Below the pieces are notes generated by a model, which was not told the DNA's origin, did not search any database, and saw only the letters and a program-made list of their open reading frames with translations. Shown here piece by piece: positions 53,501-64,000 of a stretch of 64,000 nt of DNA; the stretch's first letter is position 1, and each line of letters starts with the position of its first letter. The stretch is from Diprion similis. Its lineage: Eukaryota; Arthropoda; Insecta; Hymenoptera; Diprionidae. The stretch is taken from assembly GCF_021155765.1 (NCBI RefSeq), contig NC_060112.1:3968001-4032000 (forward strand), in the 5' to 3' direction. The translations under genes were made by a program, and so were the position numbers.

Positions 53501-54289
53501 GAAGCTGCCGAGGAGGAAGAAAGAAAACGAAAGAAAGCGGCCGAGGAGGAGGAGGAGAAGAAGCGGAAAGAACTCGAGGAGGAGCGGAAGAAGAAGCAGC
53601 AGGAGGCGGAGGAAGAGCAAAAGCTGAAAGAGGTCGGGCTGCTGCAGGCCATCGATGGCATTGGCGACGGCAAGTTGTTCAAGACGGAACTGCCCTTCGT
53701 GACCTTCGGCCGACTGATCCAGGCGGTCTTCGACATGGTAGCCGAGGCGCCAGAGGGCGACGAGACAGACATAGTTCAAAACCGCATACAGAGGGCGCTG
53801 TACGAGAAACTGTCAAAACTTGTGACTCTCGAGAGCCCGGACGCGCTCACGGAGAACCTGAAGGACGTGATCGACGTCTTTTCTGGCAAAGCGGCCGCCT
53901 GGCTGAAGAGCACGTTGCACGGCTCCGAAGCTGAGTTCCTCCGCCATCATCCCCCTGAGGTTGAGTCAACCGAGATCAGGGACTGGGGAAAATGGCTCGA
54001 CCGCGTAGCCGACAGAGCTGGTGATTGGGCGAAATGGATCCACCGAGTGGTCAACGAAGCCGAGGCAAAATCTGCCGCCCCCATAAGCCGTGGCGACTGG
54101 CGGAGCTGGACCAGCGACACTGAGACCAAGGCAATGTTATGGAGACGGTACTATTTGGAGACCGTTCATCAGGCTCACCACAACAGGATGATGACAGCGG
54201 ACCGACCCGTCGTTAAGGCCGGACAAAAGGGAAGCATTCCCGGTAACGCAGAAGAGGTGGAGGTGGACAACACTGATTTGAGTACCTAG
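50535..54289 (+). CDS. THEG-like repeat, Glu-rich coiled-coil protein
   Basis: Four coding exons: 50535-50708, 50775-50947, 51957-52154, 52558-54289. Phases agree and the joined frame is 758 aa. Residues 1-80 are polar and probably disordered. Two segments resemble THEG (testicular haploid expressed gene) repeats: KKEYVDMLATPSRKCP (about 105-120) and ISDRINELAQPARRL (about 135-149). Residues about 230-300 form a helical, partly hydrophobic domain (YLMAERFVRSILKW, FLADIIACWISGVLFEV). Residues about 303-540 are an extreme Glu/Lys/Arg/Ala-rich stretch, almost certainly a long single helix or coiled coil. The C-terminal 540-758 is more complex and Trp-rich (WGKWLDRVADRAGDWAKWI) and may be a folded domain. 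The THEG resemblance suggests a sperm or cilium structural role, which is inference. The exon 3 donor (GA|GTAATG) lacks the usual final G; this is the weakest junction. Large minus-strand frames opposite the Glu-rich part are shadows. Confidence 0.8.
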
Positions 54290-54353
54290 ATGCATAGTTG
54301 GTTCGTTTGCCTGGGTAACAGGTCAGAGTTCCGAATTTTTAAACTCAGAGATA

Positions 54354-54584
54354 CCGTTACATAGAACGTCGATATTCCGGATAGTTCAAAACCAGAATGG
54401 TCGAAACCCCAACGGTTAATTCTAAGTCGGCAAAGGTCCAAACTTCACCAATCTTCACACGTGCAGTAAAGTAAAGTGCTTCACGTCATGTCTCGAGCTT
54501 GGTTAGGTTCGGAGTTTTGACCGTTAGAAATTTTTGGACGTTTGGAGTTTTGACTTCTAGGAGTTTCGATATTCTATGTAATGG
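54354..54584. mobile_element. Short inverted-repeat element in the 3' region of the THEG-like gene
   Basis: It begins CCGTTACATAGAACGTCGAT and ends with the inverted copy (ATCGATATTCTATGTAATGG-like, exact ends TTCTATGTAATGG at 54572-54584). Pairing continues imperfectly inward through GTTCAAAACC / GGAGTTTTGAC blocks. At 231 bp without a coding frame, it is probably a MITE. It lies between the stop codon (54289) and the poly(A) signal (54875), so it would be transcribed in the 3' untranslated region. Confidence 0.6.
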
Positions 54585-54630
54585 TCTGTTCGATTAGTTC
54601 ATCGATTTGGGACTCGGACTCACATCCTAT

Positions 54631-54785
54631 TTCAGGCAATCCGGGTGATTCTCTTGAAGATCTCCGACGCTTTACCAGCACACAGGCAACCGAAGTCACA
54701 TCAAACAGACTTAGAATGTGACTTCGTTTGCCTATCTGCTGTTAAAGCGCAGGAAACTTCAAGGAAATCGCCTGGTAAACTGAAT
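54631..54785. repeat. Long imperfect inverted repeat able to form a hairpin
   Basis: The left arm 54641-54701 and right arm 54716-54775 are reverse complements at roughly three quarters of positions over about 60 bp, with a 14-nt loop (54702-54715). The loop-proximal 25 bp are best paired: AGGCAACCGAAGTCACAT faces ATGTGACTTCGTTTGCCT, and CTTGAAG pairs with CTTCAAG further out. Weaker pairing may extend to about 54631 and 54785. If transcribed with the THEG-like gene it lies in the 3' untranslated region. It may be a decayed MITE, a hairpin RNA or a structured element. Confidence 0.75.
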
Positions 54786-54874
54786 TTTTGATACTGTAAC
54801 TTCGTTGTAATTAGCTTTTGTAACTATAATGACAATATTGATGATGTTAAGCTGTAAGGTATATAAAAGATATT

Positions 54875-54880
54875 AATAAA
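54875..54880 (+). terminator. Polyadenylation signal of the THEG-like gene
   Basis: A canonical AATAAA 586 bp after the stop codon, the first clear one downstream. It places both inverted repeats at 54.35-54.79 kb inside the 3' untranslated region. Confidence 0.55.
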
Positions 54881-54899
54881 CATTTGTGAAGATAAATAA

Positions 54900-57800
54900 T
54901 TGACTGGAGAAGTATCTTGGGTAACGTGGTATCGGGACATTTATTTCACGACCCTCTTTGATACGTCTCTCTACAGAATTTGATGGAATTCAAAATTGAA
55001 ACGAGCCATTCAGTAAAATGGTTCGATAATAACATGGGTTTTCGAAAACCATTTTTTTAACAAAAATGTCCATATTTTTTCTATGTACCTCAATTCCTAA
55101 TATTACTTTGAAGAAGAACCGATCTTGTAACTTTTTCAGTTTTTTAAATTGAGTTATTCCAAACTCCCATTTTTTTTTTTGCACACGAATGTCATATAAA
55201 AATCGTTTGTGAGTGGTATCAAAAAAGTTGCCCAGTTCACAGATAATATTCCGCTTATATAATTTAATAACTTTTGTACACGAATATGCTTCTGATAATA
55301 ATGAGATAAGCTATTTTATTTACAAGGTGCGCTTTGGGAGATTGATTAGGTCAAAATATTTATTGTCACTTTGGTTTTAACAGAATATGAAAAATCGATA
55401 CTCCAAAAAGCAAGTAACGTGGACTAATAGTCAGCTGGCATCAAATATGTGTAACTGCCACGAAAAGTTGACGTTCATTCCGCACATGAATGCGTTCACA
55501 TAAGCAATTATTTGTCTGAAAAACATCAAAAATCTCGAAAATCACAATTGCCGTTGAGACGATTATCATGAATTTATTATTATGAATTTATTTTTCATTA
55601 TTGTGAAAATATCTAAATTCCTTTGCCTATAGTCTAACGAGTGGGTGAATCAATCTACAACGTATAACGGATAAGGTACAAACTTTTCCACAGTGTTCCC
55701 TGAAATTTGGTTTAAAAAATATCTCGTTATATTTAAACGTCGGTCAAATTCCACAGATTTTAAAAGCTACGTCTTCGCCTTTGAAATTCCTCGCTCCGAT
55801 CAAGTTCGAAGATTCATTCTTATAGCCGCAGGCTTAGCGTTATGACATTTACAATCGAAACAGCAATTAACTTGGAAATCTTACGATTTAACGTATATAA
55901 ACATTAAACGGCGTATAGAAAGGTGGAAGTAGAAAGTTGCCGCAGCTCTCACTGTGCAGCGAACGATATATTTCCGCTGGTTATGCAGACTGCCTGTATG
56001 AAAGAAAAAAATTGCTGGTATAAAATGGAAATCCCATACTGGAAAACCACCCTATACACTATTTTATATTCCTGCAATATTGTACAGAGCTTAGAGCCTT
56101 GTATCGTATTTTTAGTACCGATGAAATGTCGCGGATATCTTTGCCTGCAATATCACATGACAATACAATATTATCTACGTAATGTCTATCAGTCACATTG
56201 CAATGTTGCAATGGACATTTTTTTGTTACCTAAAAGGTATATTTTTTACAATTTGTATATGATAGTTGGATGAAGTTCGATAATCATAATTTTTCAATCA
56301 ATTTATTGTTATTTATTAGCTCGGCAGAGGTTGATACACAAGAAAAGCAAAACGTATCAAAAAATCGTCAGGATAACTTCATTCAATTAAATATCTGAAA
56401 ATCTTCATTTCCCTTTTTTTATATAAACAGAATTTCCTAAGAAATTGTGTGTTTCACATTTTTTCACAGAAATTTTCCAACTAACTCGTGCCAAGGTATG
56501 AAAGGAAAAAAACTTTTCCGATGAACGGTAAAAAAAAAGTTATTTGTTTTGTTATCCAGTTTAACAGATATTATTGATATCTTGTCGCGTCCTTCCGGCC
56601 ACCCAGATTTAAGTAGATATAAATAGTAAAGATTTTTTTAGAAGGACGATTGATTTTGTAAAACGTGACGAACCAAGAAGGCGACTATATAAATATATCT
56701 GAATATATATATATATATATATACAATTGCTGTAAACTAACTGTAACACATATCTTGCAAAACGAGTTTCTTGCAATCTTGTGGCAATATGAAACGTGCT
56801 GTATAAGTTCTGGTCTTGTTACGAAAGCGTCAATTATTATCGGCCTTAACGACGTTATTAAGTTCATCGTCAGCCCACCGTCCGCCAGTCATTGTAATTA
56901 GACACTTACCTCTCTCTGGTTTTGACATTCAACGCATCGTCAAATCTACCTCGTGGTCTACTCGTAAATTCGAGTTTTCTTTACAGGGAAAAAAATTCGC
57001 TGACACTTGACGAAGTGCTGTTACGGTGCAATGCTACTGCATCAGCGATCAGCTTACGAAAATGCAACGACTAGCTGTTAGCTCAAGAATTTTTGAGAAA
57101 TGATGTGATTGACGTACAAAAATCGTTCACAAAAACAAACACACAGAGGCTGGAGGAAGTCTTGATAATCGTTGTAACACCGTTCTGGCGAGAGTCAGAG
57201 TGTAAAAAGTCATGAAACGAGCATAAGAAGTGTTACAATTCATCATTTTGAAGAAAAAACAAAAATGTTGTGCAACTATCGTGTGTGGAATACTGGAAAT
57301 TAAAAGTAGATATTAAAGTCTGTAATTACCAATTACAGAAGATTACGTTTAGATATTCATGCTGTTCCAAGTTTAGTGGCGATTTCACAATTTTCCACAT
57401 TCCATTTTCTGTCGATTATGAATATTCATAAGACAACTGTCTAAATTATAATTTTCTATATTTCATAATTTAGAATTCATTTCTCAGAGATCTGCATAGG
57501 AATAACTGTGATCAAAAAAGCAAACTGAACTAAATTTCTGGTAATAAGATCGTCAAAAACGGTGTATATGTATATACATACATATATAGTTAGCTCGTAA
57601 CCATAGCTAGAAATTTCTCTATGCGTTGAACATGAGCGACGAGTTCGGCGAAAGTGAATCGGTTCCTTGAGTTCGATGACTCCAATTTGTAGGTCGCGGC
57701 AAGAAGGAAGTTTCCCGCTTTGCTGTCCGATGTCTAAATCGAATTGAAATTCCAGCCAAGCGTGGATTTATTGATAAACAAATAGGAGGAACTACTTGAA

Positions 57801-58093
57801 TGAATACTTCAATAATCACGGTTTCTAACTGCGGCAATTTTGACCCAATTCAAATAAGACACGAGAGTCCATCCAGCGTGCCAAACAGGATGCAAATCAT
57901 CCCGAATATTCATCCGTTTTCGCACGTAGACGAGAGATTACCAATACTTAAGATTTTACTTATAATTTATCCTGCCCGCAAGTATAAAGGAAGAGAAACT
58001 CGGGGCTAATTTGCCGCATAATTACCGCCGTGCGACTAGCTTCTTGCGTTTCCGTATTCCTCAAAATAACCACCATAAAATCCCGCAAATAAG
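54900..58093. other. Intergenic AT-rich DNA
   Basis: No gene recognised. A 116-codon frame at 55923-56273 lacks an early ATG and any family motif. A short (AT)n microsatellite lies at 56703-56722. The rest is AT-rich, with a modestly more complex stretch near 57,600-58,020. Confidence 0.5.
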
Positions 58094-58852
58094 TTAAAGG
58101 GGAGGGGGGTTAGGGTTTTAAAAGCGAAAAAGGGGCATATTTTCGTGATTTTTTTTTTTTGCGGTGATATAAGCAATATTATTTAATTCAATTTACCTAC
58201 ATGTATTGTGGTACAATTTCTGAAGTATGTTAGAAAAAAAATTTTCTCAATCAAAAATATTGCTAAATACATCTGTGACGGCGAATCTCCGGAGGTGCCT
58301 TGAAAAAAGAGTTGCTTTGCGGTGAACATTATAACTCGTTACCGGATCATCTGAAACAAAAAAATCGATATTCATTTTAAAGGTGATCTGTTTTCCCAGG
58401 TAATCAGGAAGAGTTTTTTTTTTTTTGCCCCATTTTTTCGATTTTTTAATAACAAATGAACCGAATTTTTTTTTGTTAAAATCACGTTTTTCACTTCCAA
58501 ATGCCGCAAAAAAATAGAAAAAAATCTCTTTCTGATTATCTGGGGAAACATATCACTCTTAAAGTGCATATCGATTTTTTTTTTTTCAGATGATCCGGTA
58601 ACGAGTCATAATGTTCACCGCAAAACAACTCTTCTTCAAGGCGCTTCCGAAGATTTGCCGTCACAAGCGTATTTAACAAAATTTTTTATTGAAAATTTTT
58701 TCTAACATACTCCAGAAATTGTACCACAATCTGTAGATAAATTTAATTAAACAATATTGCTTATATCACCGCAAAAAATCACGAAAATATGCCTTTTTTT
58801 GGCTTTTAAAACCCTAACTCCCCCCCCCCCCCCCCCCCTCCGCCCCCCTTAA
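58094..58852. mobile_element. Palindromic TTAA-bounded foldback element
   Basis: Nearly the whole 759 bp is one large inverted repeat centred near 58,470. The left half reads TTAAAGGGGAGGGGGG then TTAGGGTTTTAAAAGC. The right half mirrors it (GCTTTTAAAACCCTAACTCC to CCTTAA). TTAA occurs at both outer ends (58094-58097, 58849-58852), compatible with a TTAA target duplication as in piggyBac-like elements. Inner matching blocks include GTTACCGGATCATCTGAAA / TTTCAGATGATCCGGTAACG. A 19-C run sits at 58820-58838. No transposase frame. Confidence 0.85.
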
Positions 58853-61800
58853 TTCTTTGACTTTAAACTTGTTGGAAGAAAGGCGTACGATATTAGTCAA
58901 ACATAAACCCGTAGTAAAAAAAAATTTCCATCACAAGCCAACAACAAGTTACGTTAAATTATTAAATGAAAATCTATATTCACCCTGAAATCGTGTCATT
59001 CTTTTATTTCCGTTTCCAAAACGAAACCTTAAAGTTTTACATTAATATGTTTATCTTTGACAAGCGAATAGTTTTTCCGAAGTGAAGGAAAATAGCCGCT
59101 AATATTTCTTAAACTGGGGCTCGTAACGGAAATTAGATCACAACGAAGATGATCCCGATCTCTGCCGCAGCTGACAAGTATTAGGCGCGGCGCTTCCAGC
59201 GCGATGTTGACCTACTATCGCCAATTCTTACGGACAATCTCGTGAAACACGAGACTTCTTCAGTCGGTCGAGTGCCGTGAAACGGGACTTGTTTTCACGC
59301 ACTAGAAGAGACCCGTTTTTACGTCTGTGTTTGCGTGTGTGAAGTATTTTAACGCTGGTGTGCCGAAGTGAGGAGCGTTATTGATGAATACTAAACCAGC
59401 ATAATTTCGATTTCGTTTTTTTATTCTTATTCTTATTTTTTTTTTTTATCTTCTACTTCTGTTCAGCACGTGCAAAGATTACGAGACGGGGAAAGTCGAC
59501 GCCTCAAGCGAATTTGAGCGGTCTTCCTTGAGCACAATGTGGGATAATTTCTAGTGTGTTTGATGCGTTGGTACGCCATTATCCTGTTTTTTGTATGTTG
59601 AATTTTTTTTTCCCCCTTAAAAATTTAGTGGCTAAAAAATCTCGAGATAAACAATTTTCTTCCATTTTTTAACACATTTTACGGAAGAATCTTTCAAGTT
59701 TAAAGTTTCATAATCTATCGCGTTTCTCTTGCATAAATATTACTATGGTTCAGTATGAAAATAGTCGTGGTTCGATAACTTTGGAAGCATTTGTCAAGGG
59801 TTGATTTTAACGTTGGATAAATTAGCAAATGAAAAAATCTCCAAGGGATGAATACGGTTATTTAAAGTATGAATTATTGTCGAAAATGTGAAAATTGCGC
59901 TTCCCAAAGTTGAATAAAAATATTTAATTACCTACGCGTGCATAAATCGATGTTGGATAAATTCATAGCCAGAGAAGAAAATAATACAAGACACTCGTAG
60001 GAGAAAGTAGTGAACAAAATTCCTGCATGGTTTGATCAAGAGTTTGGGTCAAGAGAATTATTGAGTAAAAAAATGAATATGAAGCAAAACGATCTTCGAA
60101 AAAATCGTCGTCGCGAGGATTCGCGAGATCAAGTTCTCTAGTGCTGCAGCGAAAATGGACCCTGACCTAGAATAATTGTGGGCCAAAGAAAGAAGGAAGG
60201 AAGGACGGAGTTCCGCGACGCGTCGCGACGCCGAGTCAGTGAAGTAAAAGGTAAAAGCGCAGCCGTGACATTGCCGGCGCAAGCGCTTCGGCAGTGCGTT
60301 TCTGTAGGCAACTCGCTGCGCACCGTCGACGGGTCGATGCCGTTTTCATCCTCATGGTGTCCGAGCTTTGTCGCATCACCGTTATCGTTTCACCCGGTAC
60401 AGTTTCTCGACTTTTCGGAAGCCTCGAGATACGCACAAAAAATATAGCAAAAGGTGAGAAATTCTTCGTCACGTTATCATTGGTTGGTGAAAAAAAATCT
60501 CAGAGAAAGTTGGTGCATTTTAATAGAATTTCTGTGTTTTTCTATTCATAGTCAGTGAGAATTGTTTCGACGGTCTTGATTCAATCTTCCCGAAAAAATT
60601 CAATCTGTTACAAATTTCCATTACCTGGATTAAAAATTTAATTAACAGTGATTCTGAAAATTTTTACACGATGGTAATAAAGTGGAGTTTGTGAGTACGC
60701 GTAAAAATTGAACACAGGTTTGATTTCAACATCTGTATTTCATTTCTAATCACTTTAAATATTGTTTTTTTTCTTCCTACTCCTGCAACGAATGTAAATT
60801 TATCCTGTCAGCAGAATTTTTTTTTTTTTTTTTGTTATTCTCATTAGTTTGCATCAAACTAAATACTTTTTCCATTTGGATTGAACGTGAGTCACTTTTC
60901 GAATATTTTCAACCGTTGTGACCTATTTCAGTTTTCTTTCCTTTGCGATGTCAGTAGCTTATTTTAACGTGTCGAAAGTGTGCCACGCGAAAATGAATCG
61001 ATATTCTTAATCACTTTCAAGAAGTTTATATAAAAATAAGTCGAGTAGAAAAAAAGCGAAAATTTACAAATTTTTGCGATAACTTAGGTTTTTTATTTTT
61101 TACTTCTCGCTACCCATCAATTTTTCAAGGATTGTTATTTTTCGCTGTATCGTTTTGTAATTCCGTTGAACAAAATATTTTTAAATGAGACATTATTGTC
61201 ATATTAACAGCTATTCAAAGTGTCTCACGATGCAGTTTCAACCCGATAACTTCGTCGAAATAAGTTTTTATCGAAGTTTCAAGGCGCTTTAATTTAAGCC
61301 CGATCGTCAGTTGAGTAGTTCACACTTAACAGTATAAAATACTACTTTTCTCTCCATCTATTCTTTACCATTGTCTACTGCTTTACCCATAATGCACGCG
61401 TCGATTAAAATTTCATGAGATTGCTATAAGCACCAAATCGCCAGTCTTACGATGTATGACTTCCGTTCAATTTCATTTTTATCAACTAAGTTTTCTCTGA
61501 AAAAACAACACTCTGCTTGACCTTCGTGACTCACAATTGCAGATCCGTTTATTCGATTTTTGTTGAACTATCTTTAGAACCATTCTCAGATATTTGCCGA
61601 TTTATTCGATCAATTTCTACAGACTTTCAATAACTTATGAACAGGTATTTGCGATTACGCTCCGCTGAGGCGGGCAGAAGAAATTCAAAAAGAAACTTTT
61701 ACCAAGTCACTTATACTGGACACCGATATCCCCCAGATATGAATGACACACTGAAAACAACGAAAAAATAAGATAATGCAACGAACAAGCACCTGATTCC

Positions 61801-62920
61801 TTATTCATTAGATTCACCTCAGTATGCTTATGCACTCCACTCCGCCAATCAAAATTGAACAGTCATTCGGTTAGGAGAGACCCATTAGAATCCAATAAAT
61901 GCGTTTCAATCGACAAATTTGTGGTTTGATTTAGCTGAAAATTCCTCCTCGACAAATCACATGACTACCAATTATGAAGCAAATCGAATTCCTTGAACTA
62001 AATGAATTTTTTTCTATAACGAATCAAACAATATAATAAAATGAACTGATGCTCGAATTGTGAAACAAATAAAAGTATTACATCCGGTACAACTGACACG
62101 AATTTCTTTCACAACGACTCGGTGAATATTTTTCGATCACATCGAATTACAAATTACTAATTTCAGTCAACTTCCAAGGTTCAAGTACTTAAACTTCGAG
62201 GAAATCAAATATCACTTAGTTGAATCAAGCAAACAGTATTAGGTATTTTTTCAAGTGAAAAATGATTTTGTTATTTTAGAGAAATTATTTCACCTCCAAA
62301 GTCAAGAGAATCGTTATTATTCTTCGAAAAGTGTATTTTTGTGACAGAATGAGAAATATTTTGAAGATCGAATAAAGGTAACATAACAAAATTATTCGTC
62401 TGCAGTAAAAAAGAAATAAAAAATATATTCGTTTTTGAAAGTAATTAAAAAATATCCGCTTCGAGTTAATAGTTAAAGGTGTGAATATTTCTTATTACGA
62501 GTGTAGCCTGAATTGCTTTTTCGTATGCAAACATAACATCTGTATTCAGATGACAATGACACAGTTTAAGGAAAGTATGGATAACTTTTTCAGTATTTTT
62601 TTTTTAAGTAATCAATAAGAAAATACCATTCGTAATTTAGAGGCTAAACGTTATAAGTCTAAAAAAATAGATTGTGTTTTGTGATTTTTAAAGGAGTCAC
62701 TCAACATCATAAAACGGTGCATTAAATTTATGTTCAATCAAGTCTAATTTTGCAGACCATATAATGGAGAAATTAGGAAATGAAAAACACGAAAATTGAA
62801 CGATTTTCGCTGTGCAGAAGGTCCGACTAGCTGACGACGATACGTGATAGTATCGTCACGATAATTACAGCTTGAAATTTTTCCCAGTTCCACGACGGCA
62901 CGTCATTATACTAATCGGAT
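58853..62920. other. Intergenic region upstream of the HSD17B12-like gene
   Basis: No coding exon recognised. Two GC-richer islands (59,150-59,360 and 60,100-60,450) could contain upstream promoters or untranslated exons. The second ends in AAAAG|GTGAGA near 60,451, an acceptable donor. The remainder is AT-rich with several T runs (for example near 60,814-60,832). Confidence 0.45.
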
Positions 62921-62948
62921 GTTCACGTGACTGATAGCGGCTTATCGT

Positions 62949-62976
62949 TATAAAAACGTGTGCTGACCGCGGCAGT
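62949..62976 (+). promoter_or_regulatory. Putative core promoter of the HSD17B12-like gene
   Basis: TATAAAAA at 62949-62956 is followed at the expected distance by GGCAGTT (CAGT at 62973-62976), an arthropod-type initiator. This predicts a leader of about 80 bases before the ATG at 63056. Confidence 0.5.
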
Positions 62977-63055
62977 TAAAGCCTTACGATCACGAGCAAC
63001 GGTTCGAAGTCTGGATAGAGTCAAACGTAACTGAAAGCCCGTAACGAGTCCAAAA

Positions 63056-63430
63056 ATGGCGTTGACCTGCTGGGAGAAAATCACGATTGTTGTGGTAGCA
63101 GCGGTGGGATTGAGGATCCTGATAAGGGCGAGTGGTCTCGCCTGGAAAAAGCTCATCGCCCCGCAACTTGGCCTTGGACTTGACGTCGCGTCCCAAGGTC
63201 GTTGGGCCGTCGTGACGGGTGCGACGGACGGACTGGGAAAAGCCTTCGCCGAGGCGCTGGCTGCCAAGGGCTTGGACATACTTTTGGTCTCCAGGTCACT
63301 GCCCAAGCTGGAGCAGGTCGCCGCCGACATAAAACAGCGATTTGGAATCGAGACTCGAGTCCTCGAGGCCGATCTGACGCAGGGGCAGCCCGTATATTCG
63401 AAAATCGCAACCTGCGTCGAGGAGCTCGAG
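63056..63430 (+). CDS. HSD17B12: Very-long-chain 3-oxoacyl-CoA reductase / 17-beta-HSD12-like, first coding exon
   Basis: A short-chain dehydrogenase/reductase of the ER membrane that reduces 3-ketoacyl-CoA in fatty-acid elongation; family members also act on steroids. Only the first coding exon (125 complete codons) is in the window. It ends CTCGAG|GTACAT, phase 0, and the rest of the gene lies beyond position 64,000. Seen: an N-terminal hydrophobic segment (residues about 9-23, ITIVVVAAVGLRILI) as membrane anchor, then a Rossmann fold with WAVVTGATDGLG (TGxxxGxG at 54-61), LLVSRS as the strand before a cofactor-selecting Ser/Arg, and EADLTQ as the adenine-pocket acidic motif. The catalytic Tyr/Lys would be in later exons. 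The start has a good context (CAAAAATGGC). The fly homologue is spidey; separating it from other HSD17B3/12-type paralogues needs the full protein. Confidence 0.88.
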
Positions 63431-64000
63431 GTACATATTCTTTCTAATCTGCTAATCTGGGTTGGGTACGAGAAACAGAGGTTGAGGTGAGAATTTAGAA
63501 AAGTCACAAAACAGCAGGGTCACAATGCGGAATGTTTAAAGGGGTACATCCGAGTAGATGGTTGGAAAAGTAGGCGAATTTCGAGAATTTTTAACTAAAA
63601 AAGTGTTTATTCGATTCCATCCGTTTTTTTTATTTTTTTTTTTATTTCAAAGTTTATGTATTAAAGTATATTCAGTAATTTTTTAATTAAAATTTATCCA
63701 CTCGTAGAGTTGTTACAGTGATCGGTGTAAAACATGTTTCGTACTGACATGGCTTGCGGTGCCTAGGATATGTCGAAAACGATACGACCATTTTTTTTTT
63801 TTACCAAATCTGGCACAATATTTTTGTATATTTTGTCTCTTTCGCTGCGTATGGATTCTTTTTTTTTTTTATTTTTCTACTAACGAAACGGTGAACGTTT
63901 CACCTTTAACCTTCCTTTTTTTGGACTATAAAAAAATGAATAATTGAATTGAAGAAAAAAAAACAAAAAACTATAAGCCTACTTTTCTTACTTCTTCTTA
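63431..64000 (+). other. Intron 1 of the HSD17B12-like gene (partial)
   Basis: AT-rich sequence after the GTACAT donor. No continuation exon with the expected LVNNVG-type motif is seen before the window ends. It contains T runs near 63,628-63,650, 63,792-63,802 and 63,859-63,870. A TTTAAAGGGGTACATCCG stretch at 63,536 could be the start of another repeat element cut off by the window. Confidence 0.6.

Noticed and set aside
52663..53779. Long minus-strand frames (369 and 185 codons) rich in Ser or Leu
   Set aside because: They are antisense shadows of the GAG/AAG-rich coiled-coil exon; composition is fully explained by the plus-strand gene.
55923..56273. 116-codon frame with several cysteines
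   Set aside because: It begins at GTG, has no early ATG and no domain; composition matches surrounding AT-rich DNA.

Overview
The window looks like insect nuclear DNA. It is AT-rich and full of homopolymer runs. Its genes are split by introns with GT..AG borders, and it holds small foldback transposons. Protein content (molybdenum cofactor sulfurase, a MIEN1-type Rdx protein, a 17-beta-HSD12-type reductase) fits an insect; a hymenopteran is my guess, but nothing here fixes the order. I see no rRNA, tRNA, CRISPR array or intact autonomous transposon.

Layout. Positions 1 to about 42,000 contain no gene I can recognise. This is an AT-rich desert with more complex, higher-GC islands. The islands include two CpG-rich, promoter-like clusters with NRF-1-type palindromes and CCAAT boxes (14.4-15.1 kb and 32.4-32.7 kb), two perfect MEF2-type sites, several microsatellites, and three foldback elements (3.2-3.9, 22.7-23.1 and 40.6-41.0 kb; the last has a 5-bp target-site duplication). 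Two weak multi-exon coding models lie here: a cysteine-rich, possibly secreted 159-aa protein (23.6-24.7 kb, minus) and a short Arg-rich ORF (31.4-31.8 kb, plus).

From 42.3 to 54.9 kb is a compact gene cluster. MOCOS (maroon-like, 7 coding exons, 839 aa) converges on a three-exon MIEN1-like gene (97 aa, CxxC redox motif, C-terminal CaaX-like box). MIEN1 is divergent, across about 0.5 kb, from a four-exon gene for a 758-aa protein with THEG-like repeats and a long Glu/Lys-rich coiled coil. The 3' region of that gene carries two inverted repeats, one of which could fold into a hairpin of about 60-70 bp.

From 54.9 to 62.9 kb is intergenic, with a 0.76-kb palindromic element bounded by TTAA at 58.1-58.9 kb. 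The window ends in the first coding exon and first intron of a very-long-chain 3-oxoacyl-CoA reductase (HSD17B12-like) gene.

The genes do not form one pathway. MOCOS activates molybdenum hydroxylases, MIEN1 is a thioredoxin-fold redox adaptor, the THEG-like protein is probably a structural (perhaps testis/sperm) protein, and HSD17B12 works in fatty-acid elongation or steroid reduction in the ER. All gene models were assembled by hand from splice signals, reading phase and remembered family motifs, without database searches.
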